A DNA stretch of 64,000 bases from Alcaligenaceae bacterium SAGV5 (GCA_009360345.1 SPDP01000003.1:682001-746000); one strand, 5' to 3'. Shown: positions 45,233 through 57,111, numbered from the stretch's first letter. The notes: generated from the letters alone by a model not told the origin. Translations and numbers: made by a program.

Positions 45233-47149
45233 ATGTTTGACCTCATCCGTAACCACCGCCGCTGGATGCAGTTCGTCCTGCTGCTGCTGATCCTGCCGTC
45301 GTTCGTTTTCGTCGGCATACAGGGCTACTCCAGCTTCATGGAAGGCGACAAGTCGCTGGCCAAGGTGGCAGGCGAGTCCGTGACGCAGCAGGAGTTCGAT
45401 GCGGCGTCGCGCAGCCGGCTCGACCAGTTGCGCGGCATGATGGGCGCGCAGTTCGATTCGCAGGCCTTCGACACGCCGGCCATGCGCCAGGCGGTCCTGG
45501 ACGAGATCATCAATACCCGGCTGATCGCCGCCGAGGCCGCCAAGAACCATTTCTCGGCGTCCGACGAGCAGCTCCGCGCCACCATCCAGGCGATTCCCGC
45601 CGTGCAGGAAGACGGCAAGTTCAGCAACGCCCGCTACCGCGATGCGCTGGCCGCCCAAGGCATGACCCCGGTCATGTTCGAGGCCCAGCTGCGGCGCGAC
45701 CTGGCCTTGCAGCAGGTGCTGGGCCCGGTGGCGCAATCGACCACGATGCCGGATGCGGTCATGGATCGCCTGGTGGCGGCGGTAACGGAGCGCCGCAGTA
45801 TCCAGACCCTGCGTATCGCCGCCTCGGACTATCGCGCCAAGGTCAATGTCAGCGACGACGAGGTGAAGGCCTATTACGAGGCCAACCGCGCCCGCTTCGA
45901 GGTGCCGGAGCGGGTCGATGCGCAGTACGTGGTGCTGGACCAGAATGCATCGACCTCGGGCATGACGGTGTCCGAGGACGATATCAAGAACTACTACGAG
46001 CAGAACAAGGGCCGCTATGGCCAGGACGAGCAGCGCCGGGCCAGCCATATCCTGATCACGGTCGACAGCGGCGCGAGCGAGGCCGTGCGCGAGGAAGCGC
46101 GCAAGAAGGCGCAATCGCTCGCCGACCAGGCCAAGGCGCCCAAGGCCGATTTCGCCAAGCTGGCGCGCGAGAACTCGCTGGATCCCGGTTCGGCAGGCAA
46201 GGGCGGCGACCTCGATTGGTTCGGCCGCGGCATGATGGTCAAGCCCTTCGAGGATGCCGCCTTCGCGCTGAAGGACGGCGAGGTGTCGGGCGTCGTGGCG
46301 ACCGATTACGGCTTCCACGTCATCAAGCTCACCGGTATTCGTCCCGCCGTGGTCAAGCCGCTGGCCGAGGTCCGCGCCCAGATCGTCGAGGAAATCAAGC
46401 AGCAGCAGGCCGCCCGCCGTTTTGCCGAGGCCGCCGAGCAGTTCACGAATCTGGTGTACGAGCAGAGCGATACGCTTGAACCCGCGGCGCAGAAGTTCGG
46501 CCTGAAGATCCAGGAGGCCCAGGGCGTCACGCGCAGCGGGCTGCAGGGCAACGAGGTCATGGGCAATCCCAAGGTGGCGCAGGCCTTGTTCTCGGACGAG
46601 GTCTTGCGCGAGAAGCGCAACTCGGGCGTGATCGAACTCGGTCCGAATCGCCTGGCGGCGGTGCGCGTGGTCAACCATGTGCCCGCCACGGTGCAGCCCC
46701 TGGCCGACGTGTCGAGCGGCATCCGCGCGCAATTGGCGCAGGACAAGGCGCTCGATCTGGCCCGCGCGGCCGGCGAGGAGCGCTTGAAGGCCCTGCAGGC
46801 CAAGGATTCCACCCAGGGCTTCGGCGCCGCCGTCACGGTGGCGCGCAATGCGCCCCAGAACGTTGCGCCCGCGCTGCTGAACGCGGTCATGAAGGCGCCG
46901 GCCGACAAGCTGCCGGCCTTCGTGGGGTCGATCGCCGGCGACGATTACGTCATTGCCCGGATCTCCAGGGTCGAGGCCGCGCCCAAGCCCGATGCCGCGG
47001 CGATCGCCGGCGAGAAGTCGATGATGGAGCGCCGCTGGGCCCAGGCCGAGCAACTGGCCGTGCTGCAGACGCTGCGCGAGAAGTACAAGGTCACGATGTC
47101 GCCGGAAGGCACGGCGCTGACCACTGCCTCGCGGGCGGTCGAGCGCTAG
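45233..47149 (+). CDS. ppiD: Periplasmic chaperone PpiD (SurA-N/parvulin)
   Basis: A 638-residue inner-membrane-anchored protein. One transmembrane helix near the start ([19 protein letters not shown]) is followed by a SurA-type chaperone region ([20 protein letters not shown]). A parvulin domain sits around residues 270–370: [32 protein letters not shown] and [17 protein letters not shown]. It assists folding of outer-membrane and secreted proteins near SecYEG. In many relatives it follows hupB and tRNA-Val, as here with nadA inserted. Confidence 0.94.
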   Translation: MFDLIRNHRRWMQFVLLLLILPSFVFVGIQGYSSFMEGDKSLAKVAGESVTQQEFDAASRSRLDQLRGMMGAQFDSQAFDTPAMRQAVLDEIINTRLIAAEAAKNHFSASDEQLRATIQAIPAVQEDGKFSNARYRDALAAQGMTPVMFEAQLRRDLALQQVLGPVAQSTTMPDAVMDRLVAAVTERRSIQTLRIAASDYRAKVNVSDDEVKAYYEANRARFEVPERVDAQYVVLDQNASTSGMTVSEDDIKNYYEQNKGRYGQDEQRRASHILITVDSGASEAVREEARKKAQSLADQAKAPKADFAKLARENSLDPGSAGKGGDLDWFGRGMMVKPFEDAAFALKDGEVSGVVATDYGFHVIKLTGIRPAVVKPLAEVRAQIVEEIKQQQAARRFAEAAEQFTNLVYEQSDTLEPAAQKFGLKIQEAQGVTRSGLQGNEVMGNPKVAQALFSDEVLREKRNSGVIELGPNRLAAVRVVNHVPATVQPLADVSSGIRAQLAQDKALDLARAAGEERLKALQAKDSTQGFGAAVTVARNAPQNVAPALLNAVMKAPADKLPAFVGSIAGDDYVIARISRVEAAPKPDAAAIAGEKSMMERRWAQAEQLAVLQTLREKYKVTMSPEGTALTTASRAVER

Positions 47150-47182
47150 CGTCAGGCAACGGGCCGGCTCGTGCCGGCCGGC

Positions 47183-47899
47183 TCAGGACTTGACGGTTCC
47201 CAGCAGCGGCTCCAGGCGGGACCAGACGTTATCCAGCAGGCGCGGCTGCGCCTGCGCCGTGGGATGCAGGCGGTCGGCCTGGAACAGCTCGATATGCTGG
47301 GCCACGCCATCCAGAAAGAAGGGCAGCAGGGCGGTATGCTGCTCCTTGGCCACCTTGGCGAACAATTGCTGGAACCGCTGCGTGTAGTCGCGGCCGTAGT
47401 TGGGCGGAATCTGCATGCCCACCAGCAAGACGCGCGCGCCGGCCTGGCGCGACGCCTGCACCATCTTGTTCAGGTTCTGCTCGGTCATCTGCAGGGACAG
47501 CCCGCGCAGCGCATCGTTGGATCCCAGCTCGATCACCACCACGCTTGGCCGATGGCGCGCCAGCAGCGCCGGCAGCCGGCTCACGCCGCCGCTGGTGGTA
47601 TCGCCGCTGATGCTGGCGTTGACGACCCGGTAGTCGAATCTGCGCTCGCGCAAGCGCGTTTCCAGCAATGCCACCCAGCCCGAGCCGCGTGGCAGGCCGT
47701 ACTCCGCCGACAGGCTGTCGCCCAGCACCAGCAGGGCGGGCGAGGAACTCGCGGCGGGGATGGCGGTCTGTGCCAGGGCGGCCGGCACGAGGCCGCCCAG
47801 CGCGGCCGCGCACAGCGTGCTCGCGAACAGGCGCCGGAGGGCGCGGTGCGGAGTGCGGGCAGCGCTGTGAGGCGGCTGCGACGAGCGAGGCTTTATCAT
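47183..47899 (-). CDS. tesA: Arylesterase/lysophospholipase TesA (SGNH hydrolase)
   Basis: A 238-residue secreted SGNH hydrolase. A Tat-like or Sec signal (RRLFASTLCAAALGGL) is followed by block I VLGDSLSAEYG (Ser62), block II NASISGDTTSGG, block III ELGSNDALRG and block V DRLHPTA (Asp209, His212). It acts as a thioesterase, arylesterase and lysophospholipase in the periplasm. AAGGAAAG precedes the ATG at 47899. It is divergent from ybbA, the same pairing as in E. coli. Confidence 0.93.
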   Translation of the reverse strand: MIKPRSSQPPHSAARTPHRALRRLFASTLCAAALGGLVPAALAQTAIPAASSSPALLVLGDSLSAEYGLPRGSGWVALLETRLRERRFDYRVVNASISGDTTSGGVSRLPALLARHRPSVVVIELGSNDALRGLSLQMTEQNLNKMVQASRQAGARVLLVGMQIPPNYGRDYTQRFQQLFAKVAKEQHTALLPFFLDGVAQHIELFQADRLHPTAQAQPRLLDNVWSRLEPLLGTVKS

Positions 47900-48665
47900 G
47901 TCTTTCCTTTCTTCCAGCGATCCAATCATGACGGGACCGACCCGATCCGCCGCGAGCCAGTCCGCGGCCACGCCCGCCCCCCATCCCGCCATCGCCGTGC
48001 GGGCGCTGACCAAACGGGTGGCGGATTCGAGCGGCGAGCTCGCCATTCTCGACTCGGTCGATTTTACGGTGGCCTTTGGAGAGACCGTGGCCATCACGGG
48101 GAGTTCGGGGTCGGGCAAGTCGACGCTGCTGGGCCTCTTGGCCGGACTTGACGTCCCGACCTCCGGGTCGGTGCACCTGGCCGGCCGCGAGCTGTTCGCG
48201 CTGGATGAGGATCAGCGGGCCAGCCTGCGGGCACGCCACGTGGGCTTCGTCTTCCAGTCCTTCCAGTTGCTGCCTCACCTGACGGCGCTGGAGAATGTCA
48301 TGCTGCCGTTGGAGCTGGCGGGCCGCGATGCGCGCGCCGCGGCCACGGCCATGCTGGAGCGGGTGGGGCTGGGGGCGCGCCTGCGCCATTATCCCCGGAC
48401 CCTGTCGGGCGGGGAACAGCAGCGGGTCTCCTTGGCGCGGGCCTTCGTGGTGGCGCCGGAACTGCTGTTCGCCGACGAACCGACGGGGAGCCTGGATTCG
48501 GCCACCGGCGAGGCTGTCATCGACCTGATGTTCGAACTGCACCGCGAACGGGGCACCACCTTGCTGCTGGTCACGCACGACGCCAAGCTTGCGCAGCGCT
48601 GCGCGCGCCAATTGGTGGTGGCTGGCGGACGCCTGGTCCACGATTCGGCCGGCGATATTTCCTGA
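47898..48665 (+). CDS. ybbA: ABC transporter ATP-binding protein YbbA
   Basis: A 255-residue LolD-type ATPase. Walker A GSSGSGKST, Q-loop FVFQSFQLLP, signature LSGGEQQRVSLARA, Walker B LLFADEPTG and switch His in LLVTHDAK are all present. The ATG at 47898 lies within the same CATG that starts tesA on the other strand, with GAGCGAGG upstream; an ATG at 47928 is an alternative. E. coli ybbA is followed by the permease ybbP, but no permease is here, so its partner must be elsewhere. Confidence 0.9.
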   Translation: MSFLSSSDPIMTGPTRSAASQSAATPAPHPAIAVRALTKRVADSSGELAILDSVDFTVAFGETVAITGSSGSGKSTLLGLLAGLDVPTSGSVHLAGRELFALDEDQRASLRARHVGFVFQSFQLLPHLTALENVMLPLELAGRDARAAATAMLERVGLGARLRHYPRTLSGGEQQRVSLARAFVVAPELLFADEPTGSLDSATGEAVIDLMFELHRERGTTLLLVTHDAKLAQRCARQLVVAGGRLVHDSAGDIS

Positions 48666-48681
48666 GTATCCGCCGCGCGGG

Positions 48682-50208
48682 TCAGCGGCCGCCGCGGTTG
48701 CGCAGGTCGCGCGCGGCGGGTGCGATCTCGCTGGCCGTCAGGCCGATCGGGCCGATGCCGCGGGCCACGAGATCGTCGGCGGCGGCGCCATGCAGCCAGA
48801 CGCCGGCCCGCGCGGCTTCGCACGGGTCCAGGCCTTGCGCCAGCAGGGCGCCCACCATGCCGGCCAGCACATCGCCGGTGCCGGCGGTGGCCAGTCCGGC
48901 ATTGCCGCTGTCATTGATGCTCCAGGTGCCATGTGGTCCGCACACGATGCTGCCCGCACCCTTCAGGACCACCCAGGCTCGGTAGCGCGCCGCGAGTTCG
49001 CGGGCGGCCTCGATGCGGTCGGCCTGCACGTCGTCGGTCGAGCTGCCCAGCATGCGCGCGGCTTCGCGCGGATGCGGCGTGAGGATCGCGGGGCCGCCGC
49101 GGGCTGCCAGGCCGTGGGCGAGCTCGGGGAGCGTGCCCAGCAGCACCAGCGCGTCGGCGTCGAGCACCAGCGGCGCCGATGCGGGCGTTTCCGCCAGCAG
49201 GCGTCCGAGCCAGCGTCCCGCGGATGTGCCCGTGCCCAGGCCGCAGCCCGCGACCCAGCCGCTGACGCCCAGTTGCGCGGCGTGATCCAGCAGCCCTTCG
49301 GCATCACGCAGCATGAGTTCGGGGTGCTGGGGGTCGCACGGCAGCGCGAGCGGGGCGGGCTCGGCCAGTCCGACCAGGATCTTGCCCGCTCCGCAGTACA
49401 GGGCCGCGCGGGCGGCCAGCAGCGCCGCGCCGGTCATGCCGGGAGCCCCGGCCAGGATGGCCAGCGTGCCGAAGCTGCCCTTGTGGCTGTCCTGCGGCCG
49501 GGGACGGAACAGGTCCAGGCAATCGCCTTGCCGCACGAGCTGGCCGCCATGAGGCAGCCCGGCGTGATGTCCGATGCGGTCTTCCAGTTCCAGGTCGGCA
49601 ACGCTGACCGTGCCGGCATGGTCGCGGCCGGCACGCGTATGGAGCCCGGGCTTGTCGGCGATGAAGGTCAGGGTGTGGTGGGCCCGGACCGCGCCCGGTT
49701 GCGCGCTCCCTGTGTCGGCATCGAGTCCGCTGGGAACGTCCAGCGCCAGGACGGGTGATCCCCGCCGCGCGGCCCAGGCGGTCCACCGCCGGGCGGACGG
49801 GGGCAGGGGACGCGACAGGCCGATGCCGAACAGCGCGTCGACGATCAGCGTGCGCGGCGAGGCGGACCGGTCGTGCGCATCGGGTTCGCCGGTCTGCAGC
49901 AGGCCGGCAGGCAGTTCCTGCCAGGCCTGTCCGGCATCGGGCGGCCGCTTGCCGGCAGGCAGCGCCCAAAGGCGGACCTGGCGGCCGGCCTGGTGCAGCA
50001 GCGCGGCCAGCATGAATCCGTCACCGCCATTGTTGCCGGGGCCGCACAGCAGGTCGATCGCGTGTCCCGGCCAGCGTTCGGCGATGAGCGCGGCCGCCGC
50101 GGCGGCCGCCCGCCGCATCAGGGCGTGGGGCGGCAGCGCGGCCTGTGCCTCGCGTTCGATCAGCTTGATGGCAGGGGCGCGCAGCAGCCGGTGCGGATGG
50201 GAGTCCAT
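48682..50208 (-). CDS. nnrD: Bifunctional NAD(P)H-hydrate epimerase/dehydratase
   Basis: A 508-residue two-domain repair enzyme. The N-terminal YjeF_N epimerase half has [18 protein letters not shown]; the C-terminal ribokinase-like dehydratase half has [20 protein letters not shown] and the nucleotide motif [20 protein letters not shown]. Together they restore hydrated NADH and NADPH. The gene is four bases from dadA on the same strand and converges on ybbA. Fused Nnr is common in proteobacteria. Confidence 0.94.
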   Translation of the reverse strand: MDSHPHRLLRAPAIKLIEREAQAALPPHALMRRAAAAAAALIAERWPGHAIDLLCGPGNNGGDGFMLAALLHQAGRQVRLWALPAGKRPPDAGQAWQELPAGLLQTGEPDAHDRSASPRTLIVDALFGIGLSRPLPPSARRWTAWAARRGSPVLALDVPSGLDADTGSAQPGAVRAHHTLTFIADKPGLHTRAGRDHAGTVSVADLELEDRIGHHAGLPHGGQLVRQGDCLDLFRPRPQDSHKGSFGTLAILAGAPGMTGAALLAARAALYCGAGKILVGLAEPAPLALPCDPQHPELMLRDAEGLLDHAAQLGVSGWVAGCGLGTGTSAGRWLGRLLAETPASAPLVLDADALVLLGTLPELAHGLAARGGPAILTPHPREAARMLGSSTDDVQADRIEAARELAARYRAWVVLKGAGSIVCGPHGTWSINDSGNAGLATAGTGDVLAGMVGALLAQGLDPCEAARAGVWLHGAAADDLVARGIGPIGLTASEIAPAARDLRNRGGR

Positions 50209-50211
50209 GCG

Positions 50212-51483
50212 CTAATTCTTGCGCGCGTAGCGGCCGATGTCCAACCCGTCCAGCTCGATCTCCGGCGTTTTGCCGGCGACCAGGTCGGCGACGACCCGCC
50301 CCGTGCCCGCCGCCATGCTCCAGCCCTGGGAGCCGTGTCCGACGTTCAGGTAAAGGCCGGGCACACGGGCAGGCCCGAGAATGGGGGGGCCGTCCGGCGT
50401 CATCGGCCGGGTGCCGGCCCACCAGGTCGCGCGCGAGAAATCCAGCATGCCCGGCATCCAGTCCTGGGCAGCCCTGACCAGGGTACGCAGGGCCTTGTCC
50501 CGCAGGGCGGGACCGCGCGTGCCGAGTTCGGCCGTGCCGGCGATGCGCAGCCGCTGGCCGAGCGGTGTCACGGTCACGCGGTAGGTTTCGTCCACGAACG
50601 CGCGCCGAGGGCCGATGACGTCGTTGCGCAGGGGAAGGTTGGCGGCGTAGCCCCGTACCGGGTAGATCGGTACGCGCAGGCCCAGCCGGCCCAGCCATGC
50701 TCCCGCATCGCTGCCCGAGGCCACGACCACGGCCTGCGCGGGCAGCGTGCGCCCGTCCTGCAGGCGTACGCCGGCGACGATGCCGCCGGCGTTCTGCGAG
50801 GGCTGGGCGAGGGTGTTGAACAGGAACTCGACGCCGCGCCGTTCGCATTCGGCCGCCAGCAGCCGGGCGAACAGCGGGCAGTTGCCCGACTCGTCGTCGG
50901 GGTAATGGATGGCGCCCGCCAGCGGCGTGCCGACGTGGACCGCGTCCTGCAGGTGGACGTCCATCGCGGTGGCCTCCTCGGGGCCCAGCAACCGGTGGGC
51001 GATGCCGCTTTCCTGCAGGATGTGGCGGGTGGCCTGCGTCGCGTCCACGTCGCGCTGGGTGCGCAACAATTGCAGATAGCCGATCCGGCGTTCGTACTCG
51101 AAGCCGTGTTCTTCGCGCAGCGCGGCCAGTTGCGCGCGGCTGTAGCGCGCCACGCGCTGCATCGCGCGCTTGTTGGCGGCATAGCGGTCCGCCCGGCATT
51201 GGCCCAGCCATTTGGCCAGCCACTTCCACATCGCGGGGTCCAGCGACGCGCGCAGCGCCACCGGCGACTCGCTCTTGAACAGGTGGGCCAGGAAGCGGCC
51301 GGGCATGCCGGGGGCGGCCCACGGGGCGGCGTAGTCGGCGGCCAGGATGCCCGCGCTGCCGAAACTCGATTCCTGGGCGACGCCGCTGCGGCGATCCACG
51401 ACCGTTACCTGCATGCCGTGCCGGTTGAGCCAATAGGCGGTACACACACCGATGATGCCGGCACCGATCACAATCACACGCAT
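50212..51483 (-). CDS. dadA: D-amino acid dehydrogenase small subunit
   Basis: A 423-residue FAD enzyme. The dinucleotide motif [20 protein letters not shown] at the N-terminus, then [20 protein letters not shown], and the C-terminal PDGPPILGP and [20 protein letters not shown] are DadA hallmarks. It oxidises D-alanine and other D-amino acids and passes electrons to the respiratory chain. The start at 51483 fits the family; an upstream ATG lacks similarity. It is divergent from purL. Confidence 0.92.
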   Translation of the reverse strand: MRVIVIGAGIIGVCTAYWLNRHGMQVTVVDRRSGVAQESSFGSAGILAADYAAPWAAPGMPGRFLAHLFKSESPVALRASLDPAMWKWLAKWLGQCRADRYAANKRAMQRVARYSRAQLAALREEHGFEYERRIGYLQLLRTQRDVDATQATRHILQESGIAHRLLGPEEATAMDVHLQDAVHVGTPLAGAIHYPDDESGNCPLFARLLAAECERRGVEFLFNTLAQPSQNAGGIVAGVRLQDGRTLPAQAVVVASGSDAGAWLGRLGLRVPIYPVRGYAANLPLRNDVIGPRRAFVDETYRVTVTPLGQRLRIAGTAELGTRGPALRDKALRTLVRAAQDWMPGMLDFSRATWWAGTRPMTPDGPPILGPARVPGLYLNVGHGSQGWSMAAGTGRVVADLVAGKTPEIELDGLDIGRYARKN

Positions 51484-51687
51484 GGGGTCTGGTCGCTTTT
51501 TCTGGTCAAGCCCGTTTTCCCACCGGAACGCGGGGGCATTCCGGGGAACGGGCACCGGATTTTAAGCGGGGAGTGCGGTATTCGCTCGTGGTTTTTCCCG
51601 AAGCCCCGGTACGAAGTAAAATCACGGCTGGTCGCGCGCTTTTTTCGCGTTTTCTCCCCCATTTCCTCGGCTTTCAGCTCGCTTATC

Positions 51688-54600
51688 GTGGCCTCCATCC
51701 TGCGCCTCTCCGGCCCCCTCGCCCTTTCCTCGTTCCGCCGCGACCGCCTGTTGCGCCGACTCCAGGCCCTGCATGCCTCGGTGTCGGATGTCTCGGCCCG
51801 GTTCGTGCACTTCGTTGCCGTGGAGGGCGACCTGGCCGCGGATGACCGCCAGCGCCTGGAGGGCCTGCTACGCTACGGCGACCCGGCCCCCGAGGCCCAG
51901 CAAGGGCTGGAACTGCTGGTCGTGCCGCGCCTGGGCACCGTCTCGCCCTGGGCCAGCAAGGCCACCGACATCGCGCGCAATTGCGGGTTGGCGCAGGTCC
52001 GCAGGATAGAGCGGGCCATCGCGTACACCGTGGTCCCGAAGCGCGGCCTGCTGGGCGGCGCCAGGTCGCTGTCGGCGGATGACCTGGCCACGCTGGCCGG
52101 CGCGTTGCACGACCGCATGACCGAGACCGTGGTCGAAGGCGCCTTCGACGGCACGCCGCTGTTCGCGACCCTGGCCGGCAAGCCGATGCAGACCGTGCCC
52201 CTGCTGGCCGAGGGAGCATCGGCCCTGGTGGCGGCCAACCGCAGCATGGGGCTGGCGCTGTCCGACGACGAGATCGATTATCTGGTCGAGGCCTTCAACG
52301 GCCTGGGGCGGAATCCGACCGACGTCGAACTGATGATGTTCGCCCAGGCGAACAGCGAGCACTGCCGCCACAAGATCTTCAATGCCCAGTGGGTCATCGA
52401 CGGCCGGCCGCAGTCCGAGACCCTGTTCGGCATGATCCGCGCCACGCACAAGGCCCAGCCGGAAGGCACCGTGGTGGCCTATTCCGACAACGCCGCCGTC
52501 ATGGCGGGGGGCCGGGCGGAGCGCTTCCACGTACAGCCTGGCGCCGAAGGCCAGGTGTACGGCCGCCGCGATGCGACGGTCCACACCTTGATGAAGGTCG
52601 AGACGCACAACCACCCCACGGCCATCTCGCCGTTCCCCGGCGCATCGACCGGCGCGGGCGGCGAGATCCGCGACGAGGGGGCGACCGGCCGCGGCTCCAA
52701 GCCCAAGGCGGGCCTGACCGGCTTCACGGTGTCGAACCTGCGTTTCGACGATGCCATCGAACCCTGGGAACACGATGGCCACGGCGCGCCCGACCGCATC
52801 GCCTCGCCCCTGTCCATCATGATCGAAGGCCCCATAGGCGGCGCCGCGTTCAACAATGAGTTCGGCCGACCCAACCTGCTGGGGTATTTCCGGACTTATG
52901 AACAGACGGCCGGCGGCGTGCGCTGGGGCTACCACAAGCCCATCATGATCGCCGGCGGGCTGGGCAGCATCGACGACGGCCTGACCCACAAGAACGACCT
53001 GCCGCCAGGTTCGCTGCTGATCCAGCTGGGCGGACCCGGTATGCGCATCGGCATGGGGGGCGGCGCTGCGTCCAGCATGGGCGTGGGCAGCAATACCGCC
53101 GACCTGGATTTCGATTCCGTCCAGCGCGGCAATCCCGAGATCGAGCGCCGCGCGCAGGAGGTCATCGACCGCTGCTGGCAGCTCGGTGCCGACAATCCCA
53201 TCCAGTCCATCCATGACGTGGGGGCGGGTGGCCTTTCGAATGCCTTCCCCGAGCTGGTGGACGGCGCCGGGCGCGGCGCGGTGTTCGACCTGCGCAATGT
53301 CCAGCTTGAAGAGTCGGGCCTGTCGCCGGCGGAGATCTGGTGCAATGAATCGCAGGAGCGCTATGTGCTGGCCATCCTGCCGCAGGACCTCGAGCGCTTC
53401 GATGCCATGGCGCGCCGCGAGCGCTGTCCCTACGCCGTCGTGGGCGTGGCCACCGAGCAGCGCCAGTTGCGCGTGGTCGACGGCGAAGGCTTCTCGGCGG
53501 GCGATGTGTCCGCGGCCGACTGGGCCCGGACCTCGCGCCCGGTGGACGTGCCGGTGGATGTCATCCTGGGCAAGGCGCCCCGCATGGAGCGCGATGTCGC
53601 GCGCCAGCCGGGCGCGGGCGAGCCGATGGACGTGGTCGGCCTGGAGTTGGACGACGTGGCCCTGCGCGTGCTGCGCCATCCCACGGTCGCCAACAAGACC
53701 TTCCTGATCACCATCGGCGACCGCACGGTGGGCGGCCTGTCGTCGCGGGACCAGATGGTGGGACCGTGGCAGGTGCCGGTGGCCGACTGCGCGGTTACGC
53801 TGGCCGACTACAGCGGCACGCGCGGCGAAGCCATGGCCATGGGCGAGCGCACGCCGCTGGCCGTCATCGACGCCCCGGCCTCGGGACGCATGGCCGTGGC
53901 CGAAGCGATCACCAATCTGGTGGCGGCCTCGGTGGTCCGCATCGAAGACGTCAAGATGTCCGCCAACTGGATGGCCGCCTGCGGCGAACCGGGCCAGGAC
54001 GCGGCGCTGTACGACACCGTCAGCGCGGTCAGCGAGCTGTGCCAGCGCGTGGGGCTGTCCATTCCCGTGGGCAAGGATTCCCTGTCCATGCGCACGGCAT
54101 GGGATGAGAACGGCGAACACCGCCGTGTGGTGGCGCCTGTGTCGCTGATCGTCACGGCCTTCGCGCCGGTGGACGACGTGCGCAAGACCCTCACTCCGCA
54201 ACTGCGCACCGACCAGGGCGACACGACCCTGATCCTGGTCGATCTGGGGCGCGGCAAGCACCGCCTGGGCGGTTCCGTGCTGGCCCAGGTCATCGGCCAG
54301 GTCGGCCAGCAGGCGCCCGACATCGACGCCCCCGACGACCTGCGCGCCTTCTTCGCCGCGATCCGTACCCTGGCCGACAGCGGCGTGGTCCTGGCCTATC
54401 ACGACCGTTCCGACGGCGGCCTGTTCGCCACGCTGTGCGAAATGGCCTTCGCCGGCCATACCGGACTGTCGATCAACCTGGACATGCTGACCCTGGATCC
54501 GTATGCGTCGGATTGGGGAGATTTCAAGATCCGGCCGGAACAGGTCGCGGTGCAGCGCGACGAGTTGACGGTCAAGGCGCTGTTCTCGGAAGAGGCGGGC

Positions 54601-55716
54601 GCCGTCATCCAGGTGCCCGCCGCCAGCCGCGACGCCGTGATGGAAGTGCTGCGCGGCGCCGGCCTGTCGGCCCACTCGCATGTGATCGGCGAGCCCAATG
54701 GCAGCGACGAGATCGAGTTCTACCGCGACGCCCGCAAGATCTGGGGCAAGCCGCGCGCCGAGCTCGGCAAGGCCTGGAGCGAGGTCAGCCGCCGCATCAT
54801 GGCGCTGCGCGACAACCCCGACTGCGCGCAGGCCGAATTCGATCTGTGGGACGACGTCGCCAATCCGGGCCTGTCACCCAGGATCGATTTCGATCCGCAG
54901 GAAGATATCGCGGCTCCCATGATCGCCACCGGCGCGCGCCCGCGCATGGCCATCCTGCGCGAGCAGGGCTGCAACAGCCAGGTCGAGATGGCCTATGCCT
55001 TCGACCGCGCCGGCTTCGAGTCCTGGGACGTGCACATGACCGACCTGCTGAGCGGGCGCATCGACCTGTCCAGCTTCAAGGGACTGGTCGCGGTCGGCGG
55101 CTTCAGCTACGGCGACGTGCTGGGCGCCGGCGAGGGCTGGGCCAAGACCATCCAGTACAACGCGGTGCTGGCCGACATGTTCGCGGCCTACTTCGGCCGT
55201 GGCGACACTTTCGCGCTGGGCGTCTGCAACGGCTGCCAGATGCTGGCGGCGCTGGCCCCCATGATCCCTGGCGCCCAGGACTGGCCGCGCTTCACCCGCA
55301 ACCGCTCGGAAAAATTCGAGGCCCGCTTTTCGCTGGTCGAGATCCCCGAGTCGCCGTCGATCTTCTTCGACGGCATGGCCGGTTCGCGCATGCCCATCGC
55401 CGTTTCCCACGGTGAAGGCTATGCCGATTTCTCGCAACAGGGCAACGCTGGCGCGGCGCTGGCCGCCATGCGCTTCGTCGATCATGCCGGCAGGCCGACC
55501 GACGCCTATCCCTACAACCCCAACGGCAGCGCCGGCGGCCTGGCCGGCGTCACGACGGCGGACGGCCGCTTCACCGCCTTGATGCCGCACCCCGAGCGGG
55601 TGTTCCGCAATGTGCAGATGTCGTGGAGCCCGGCCTCGTGGGGCGAGCGCGACAGCGGCGGCGAGTTCTCGCCGTGGATGCGCATGTTCCGCAACGCGCG
55701 CCGCTGGACGGCTTGA
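51688..55716 (+). CDS. purL: Phosphoribosylformylglycinamidine synthase
   Basis: A 1342-residue large-type PurL. From the GTG at 51688 it reads [20 protein letters not shown], the usual N-terminus; the open frame extends much further upstream but over the antisense strand of dadA and nnrD. The FGAM synthase core shows [35 protein letters not shown] and [20 protein letters not shown]. The C-terminal glutaminase has Cys1180 in [14 protein letters not shown] and the His/Glu in [17 protein letters not shown] -10-like box is at 51617–51622. Confidence 0.96.
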   Translation: MASILRLSGPLALSSFRRDRLLRRLQALHASVSDVSARFVHFVAVEGDLAADDRQRLEGLLRYGDPAPEAQQGLELLVVPRLGTVSPWASKATDIARNCGLAQVRRIERAIAYTVVPKRGLLGGARSLSADDLATLAGALHDRMTETVVEGAFDGTPLFATLAGKPMQTVPLLAEGASALVAANRSMGLALSDDEIDYLVEAFNGLGRNPTDVELMMFAQANSEHCRHKIFNAQWVIDGRPQSETLFGMIRATHKAQPEGTVVAYSDNAAVMAGGRAERFHVQPGAEGQVYGRRDATVHTLMKVETHNHPTAISPFPGASTGAGGEIRDEGATGRGSKPKAGLTGFTVSNLRFDDAIEPWEHDGHGAPDRIASPLSIMIEGPIGGAAFNNEFGRPNLLGYFRTYEQTAGGVRWGYHKPIMIAGGLGSIDDGLTHKNDLPPGSLLIQLGGPGMRIGMGGGAASSMGVGSNTADLDFDSVQRGNPEIERRAQEVIDRCWQLGADNPIQSIHDVGAGGLSNAFPELVDGAGRGAVFDLRNVQLEESGLSPAEIWCNESQERYVLAILPQDLERFDAMARRERCPYAVVGVATEQRQLRVVDGEGFSAGDVSAADWARTSRPVDVPVDVILGKAPRMERDVARQPGAGEPMDVVGLELDDVALRVLRHPTVANKTFLITIGDRTVGGLSSRDQMVGPWQVPVADCAVTLADYSGTRGEAMAMGERTPLAVIDAPASGRMAVAEAITNLVAASVVRIEDVKMSANWMAACGEPGQDAALYDTVSAVSELCQRVGLSIPVGKDSLSMRTAWDENGEHRRVVAPVSLIVTAFAPVDDVRKTLTPQLRTDQGDTTLILVDLGRGKHRLGGSVLAQVIGQVGQQAPDIDAPDDLRAFFAAIRTLADSGVVLAYHDRSDGGLFATLCEMAFAGHTGLSINLDMLTLDPYASDWGDFKIRPEQVAVQRDELTVKALFSEEAGAVIQVPAASRDAVMEVLRGAGLSAHSHVIGEPNGSDEIEFYRDARKIWGKPRAELGKAWSEVSRRIMALRDNPDCAQAEFDLWDDVANPGLSPRIDFDPQEDIAAPMIATGARPRMAILREQGCNSQVEMAYAFDRAGFESWDVHMTDLLSGRIDLSSFKGLVAVGGFSYGDVLGAGEGWAKTIQYNAVLADMFAAYFGRGDTFALGVCNGCQMLAALAPMIPGAQDWPRFTRNRSEKFEARFSLVEIPESPSIFFDGMAGSRMPIAVSHGEGYADFSQQGNAGAALAAMRFVDHAGRPTDAYPYNPNGSAGGLAGVTTADGRFTALMPHPERVFRNVQMSWSPASWGERDSGGEFSPWMRMFRNARRWTA

Positions 55717-55721
55717 GTGAG

Positions 55722-55801
55722 GCTCCCCCCTGCGCGCTGACGCGCGCCCCCCCAGGGGGCGGTGCTGGCGGACCGGCAAAGCCGGATCCGCCGCACCCTG
55801 G
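55722..55801. repeat. Dispersed GC-rich intergenic repeat, copy 7
   Basis: CCCCCCTGCGCGCTGACGCG, GCGCCCCCCCAGGGGGC, GGTGCTGGCGGACCGG and CAAAGCCGGATCCGCCGC, directly after purL. Confidence 0.75.
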
Positions 55802-55820
55802 ATCTGGATGAGAAGCACGG

Positions 55821-55850
55821 AAAAATAAAAACCCCGGGCAACGCCCGGGG
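55821..55850 (-). terminator. Rho-independent terminator of the first porin gene
   Basis: On the minus strand, a stem of eight base pairs CCCCGGGC/GCCCGGGG (55832–55850) followed by TTTTTATTTTT. Confidence 0.8.
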
Positions 55851-55883
55851 TGCGAGGGCCAGGCAGCCTGAGCTGCCGGCATG

Positions 55884-55909
55884 GGGCCGCCTTGTGCGGC
55901 CCTTTTTCT
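55884..55909 (+). terminator. Rho-independent terminator facing purL
   Basis: Stem GGGCCGC/GCGGCCC (55884–55890, 55896–55902) followed by TTTTTCTT on the plus strand. Confidence 0.7.
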
Positions 55910-56964
55910 TAGAAGCGGTGTTGCAGGCCGACGCCCAGTTGGCGATAGGTCATATCGCGGTTCTGGTCGAAGTTGCGCACGTCGTTGTCGGCGTAGAACG
56001 CGTACAGATTGGTGCGCTTGGACAGGTCGTAGGTGTAGCCGAGCGCCCAGCCGTCGACCTTGGATTTGGTCGCTTTTTGCCAGGCGGCGTACAGCTTGCC
56101 GGGGCCGATCGGGGCGCTGGCGCCGAGGGTATAGGCGTTGTCGTCCGTGAACTGGCCGCCGGTCGCCACGACGCTGTTGTAGCCGTTCAGGTAGGCGCCG
56201 GTGATGTTCTTGGCCTTGGCATACCCGGCGAAGACGGCGGCAACGCCGAAATCGTAGGTGGCGCCCAGGGTCAGGTTGCGGAAGGTCTTGGTGCCGGGCA
56301 GCGGCGACTCCACTTGTTGGTACGTCAGCACGCCCTTGATCGGGCCGTTTTCGTACTTCAGGCCGGCGTCGATCATGCGGTTGTTCTTGCCGCTCTGGGG
56401 AGCTTCGGTCTCACCGCTGGTCGGGTTGGCGAAGGCGTTGAAGCTATAGCCGACCGCAGCCTGAACGCCGTAGAACGAGGGGCTGTAGTAGTAGACCGAG
56501 TTGTTGACCCGGCCGCCACCCATGACGGCATCGTTATAGGCGAAGGTGCTGCCGATGCTGGCGGTGCTGAAATTCAGGCCGAAGGGGTTGACGATGCCGG
56601 CGGCCCACATGAAGGCCAGGTTGGTGGTGCGGCCCAGGGTCAGGCGGCCCAGGCTGTTGCTATCGAGGCCGACGTAGGCATAGCGGCCGAATAGGCGGCC
56701 GTGGGTCTGCTGGCCGTCATCCACCGTGAAACCGTTTTCCAGGGTGAAGATGGCCTTCAGGCCGTTACCCAAATCCTCCGAGCCGCGCAATCCGAAACGG
56801 GACTGGCTCATCAGACCGCTGTCGATACCTGAGATGGTCTTGCCGTCCACCTTGCGGTAGTCGAAGCCCGCATCGACCAGGCCGTACAGCGTCACGGAAC
56901 TCTGTGCATGCGCGGCACCTGCAAAACCGGCCAGCAGGGCAGTCGCGAGTAGGGTTTTCTTCAT
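55909..56964 (-). CDS. Gram-negative porin
   Basis: A 351-residue trimeric-type outer-membrane porin. The signal peptide is MKKTLLATALLAGFAGAAHA; the mature protein starts QSSVTLYGLVDAGFDYRKV and ends ...GVGLQHRF with the terminal Phe needed for barrel assembly. Internal motifs such as SRFGLRGSEDLGNGLKAIF and GRLTLGRTTNLAFMWAAGI mark the Neisseria/Bordetella porin family. Highly similar to the next porin, with the same promoter and leader, so they are tandem paralogs. Selectivity cannot be read. Confidence 0.93.
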   Translation of the reverse strand: MKKTLLATALLAGFAGAAHAQSSVTLYGLVDAGFDYRKVDGKTISGIDSGLMSQSRFGLRGSEDLGNGLKAIFTLENGFTVDDGQQTHGRLFGRYAYVGLDSNSLGRLTLGRTTNLAFMWAAGIVNPFGLNFSTASIGSTFAYNDAVMGGGRVNNSVYYYSPSFYGVQAAVGYSFNAFANPTSGETEAPQSGKNNRMIDAGLKYENGPIKGVLTYQQVESPLPGTKTFRNLTLGATYDFGVAAVFAGYAKAKNITGAYLNGYNSVVATGGQFTDDNAYTLGASAPIGPGKLYAAWQKATKSKVDGWALGYTYDLSKRTNLYAFYADNDVRNFDQNRDMTYRQLGVGLQHRF

Positions 56965-57111
56965 TACTTGGTCTCCAGCTGAAAAACACGCCGACAAGGT
57001 GGCTGACGTTCCGGTGGGGGGCTGGCCTGGGCCAGCGCCTGCGGGGTACAGCCGCCGTCTTGGTCCCGATTTCCAGGCGATGCTGCTTAGGCTGCGAAGA
57101 AATCTGAGGAA

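Noticed and set aside
44777..47053. Long minus-strand open frame opposite ppiD
   Set aside because: It is antisense to the well-supported ppiD gene and has composition typical of an overlapping shadow frame.
49873..51687. A very long plus-strand open frame before purL
   Set aside because: It runs antisense to nnrD and dadA, whose protein motifs are clear; the translated part has no family features. It is a product of high GC content.
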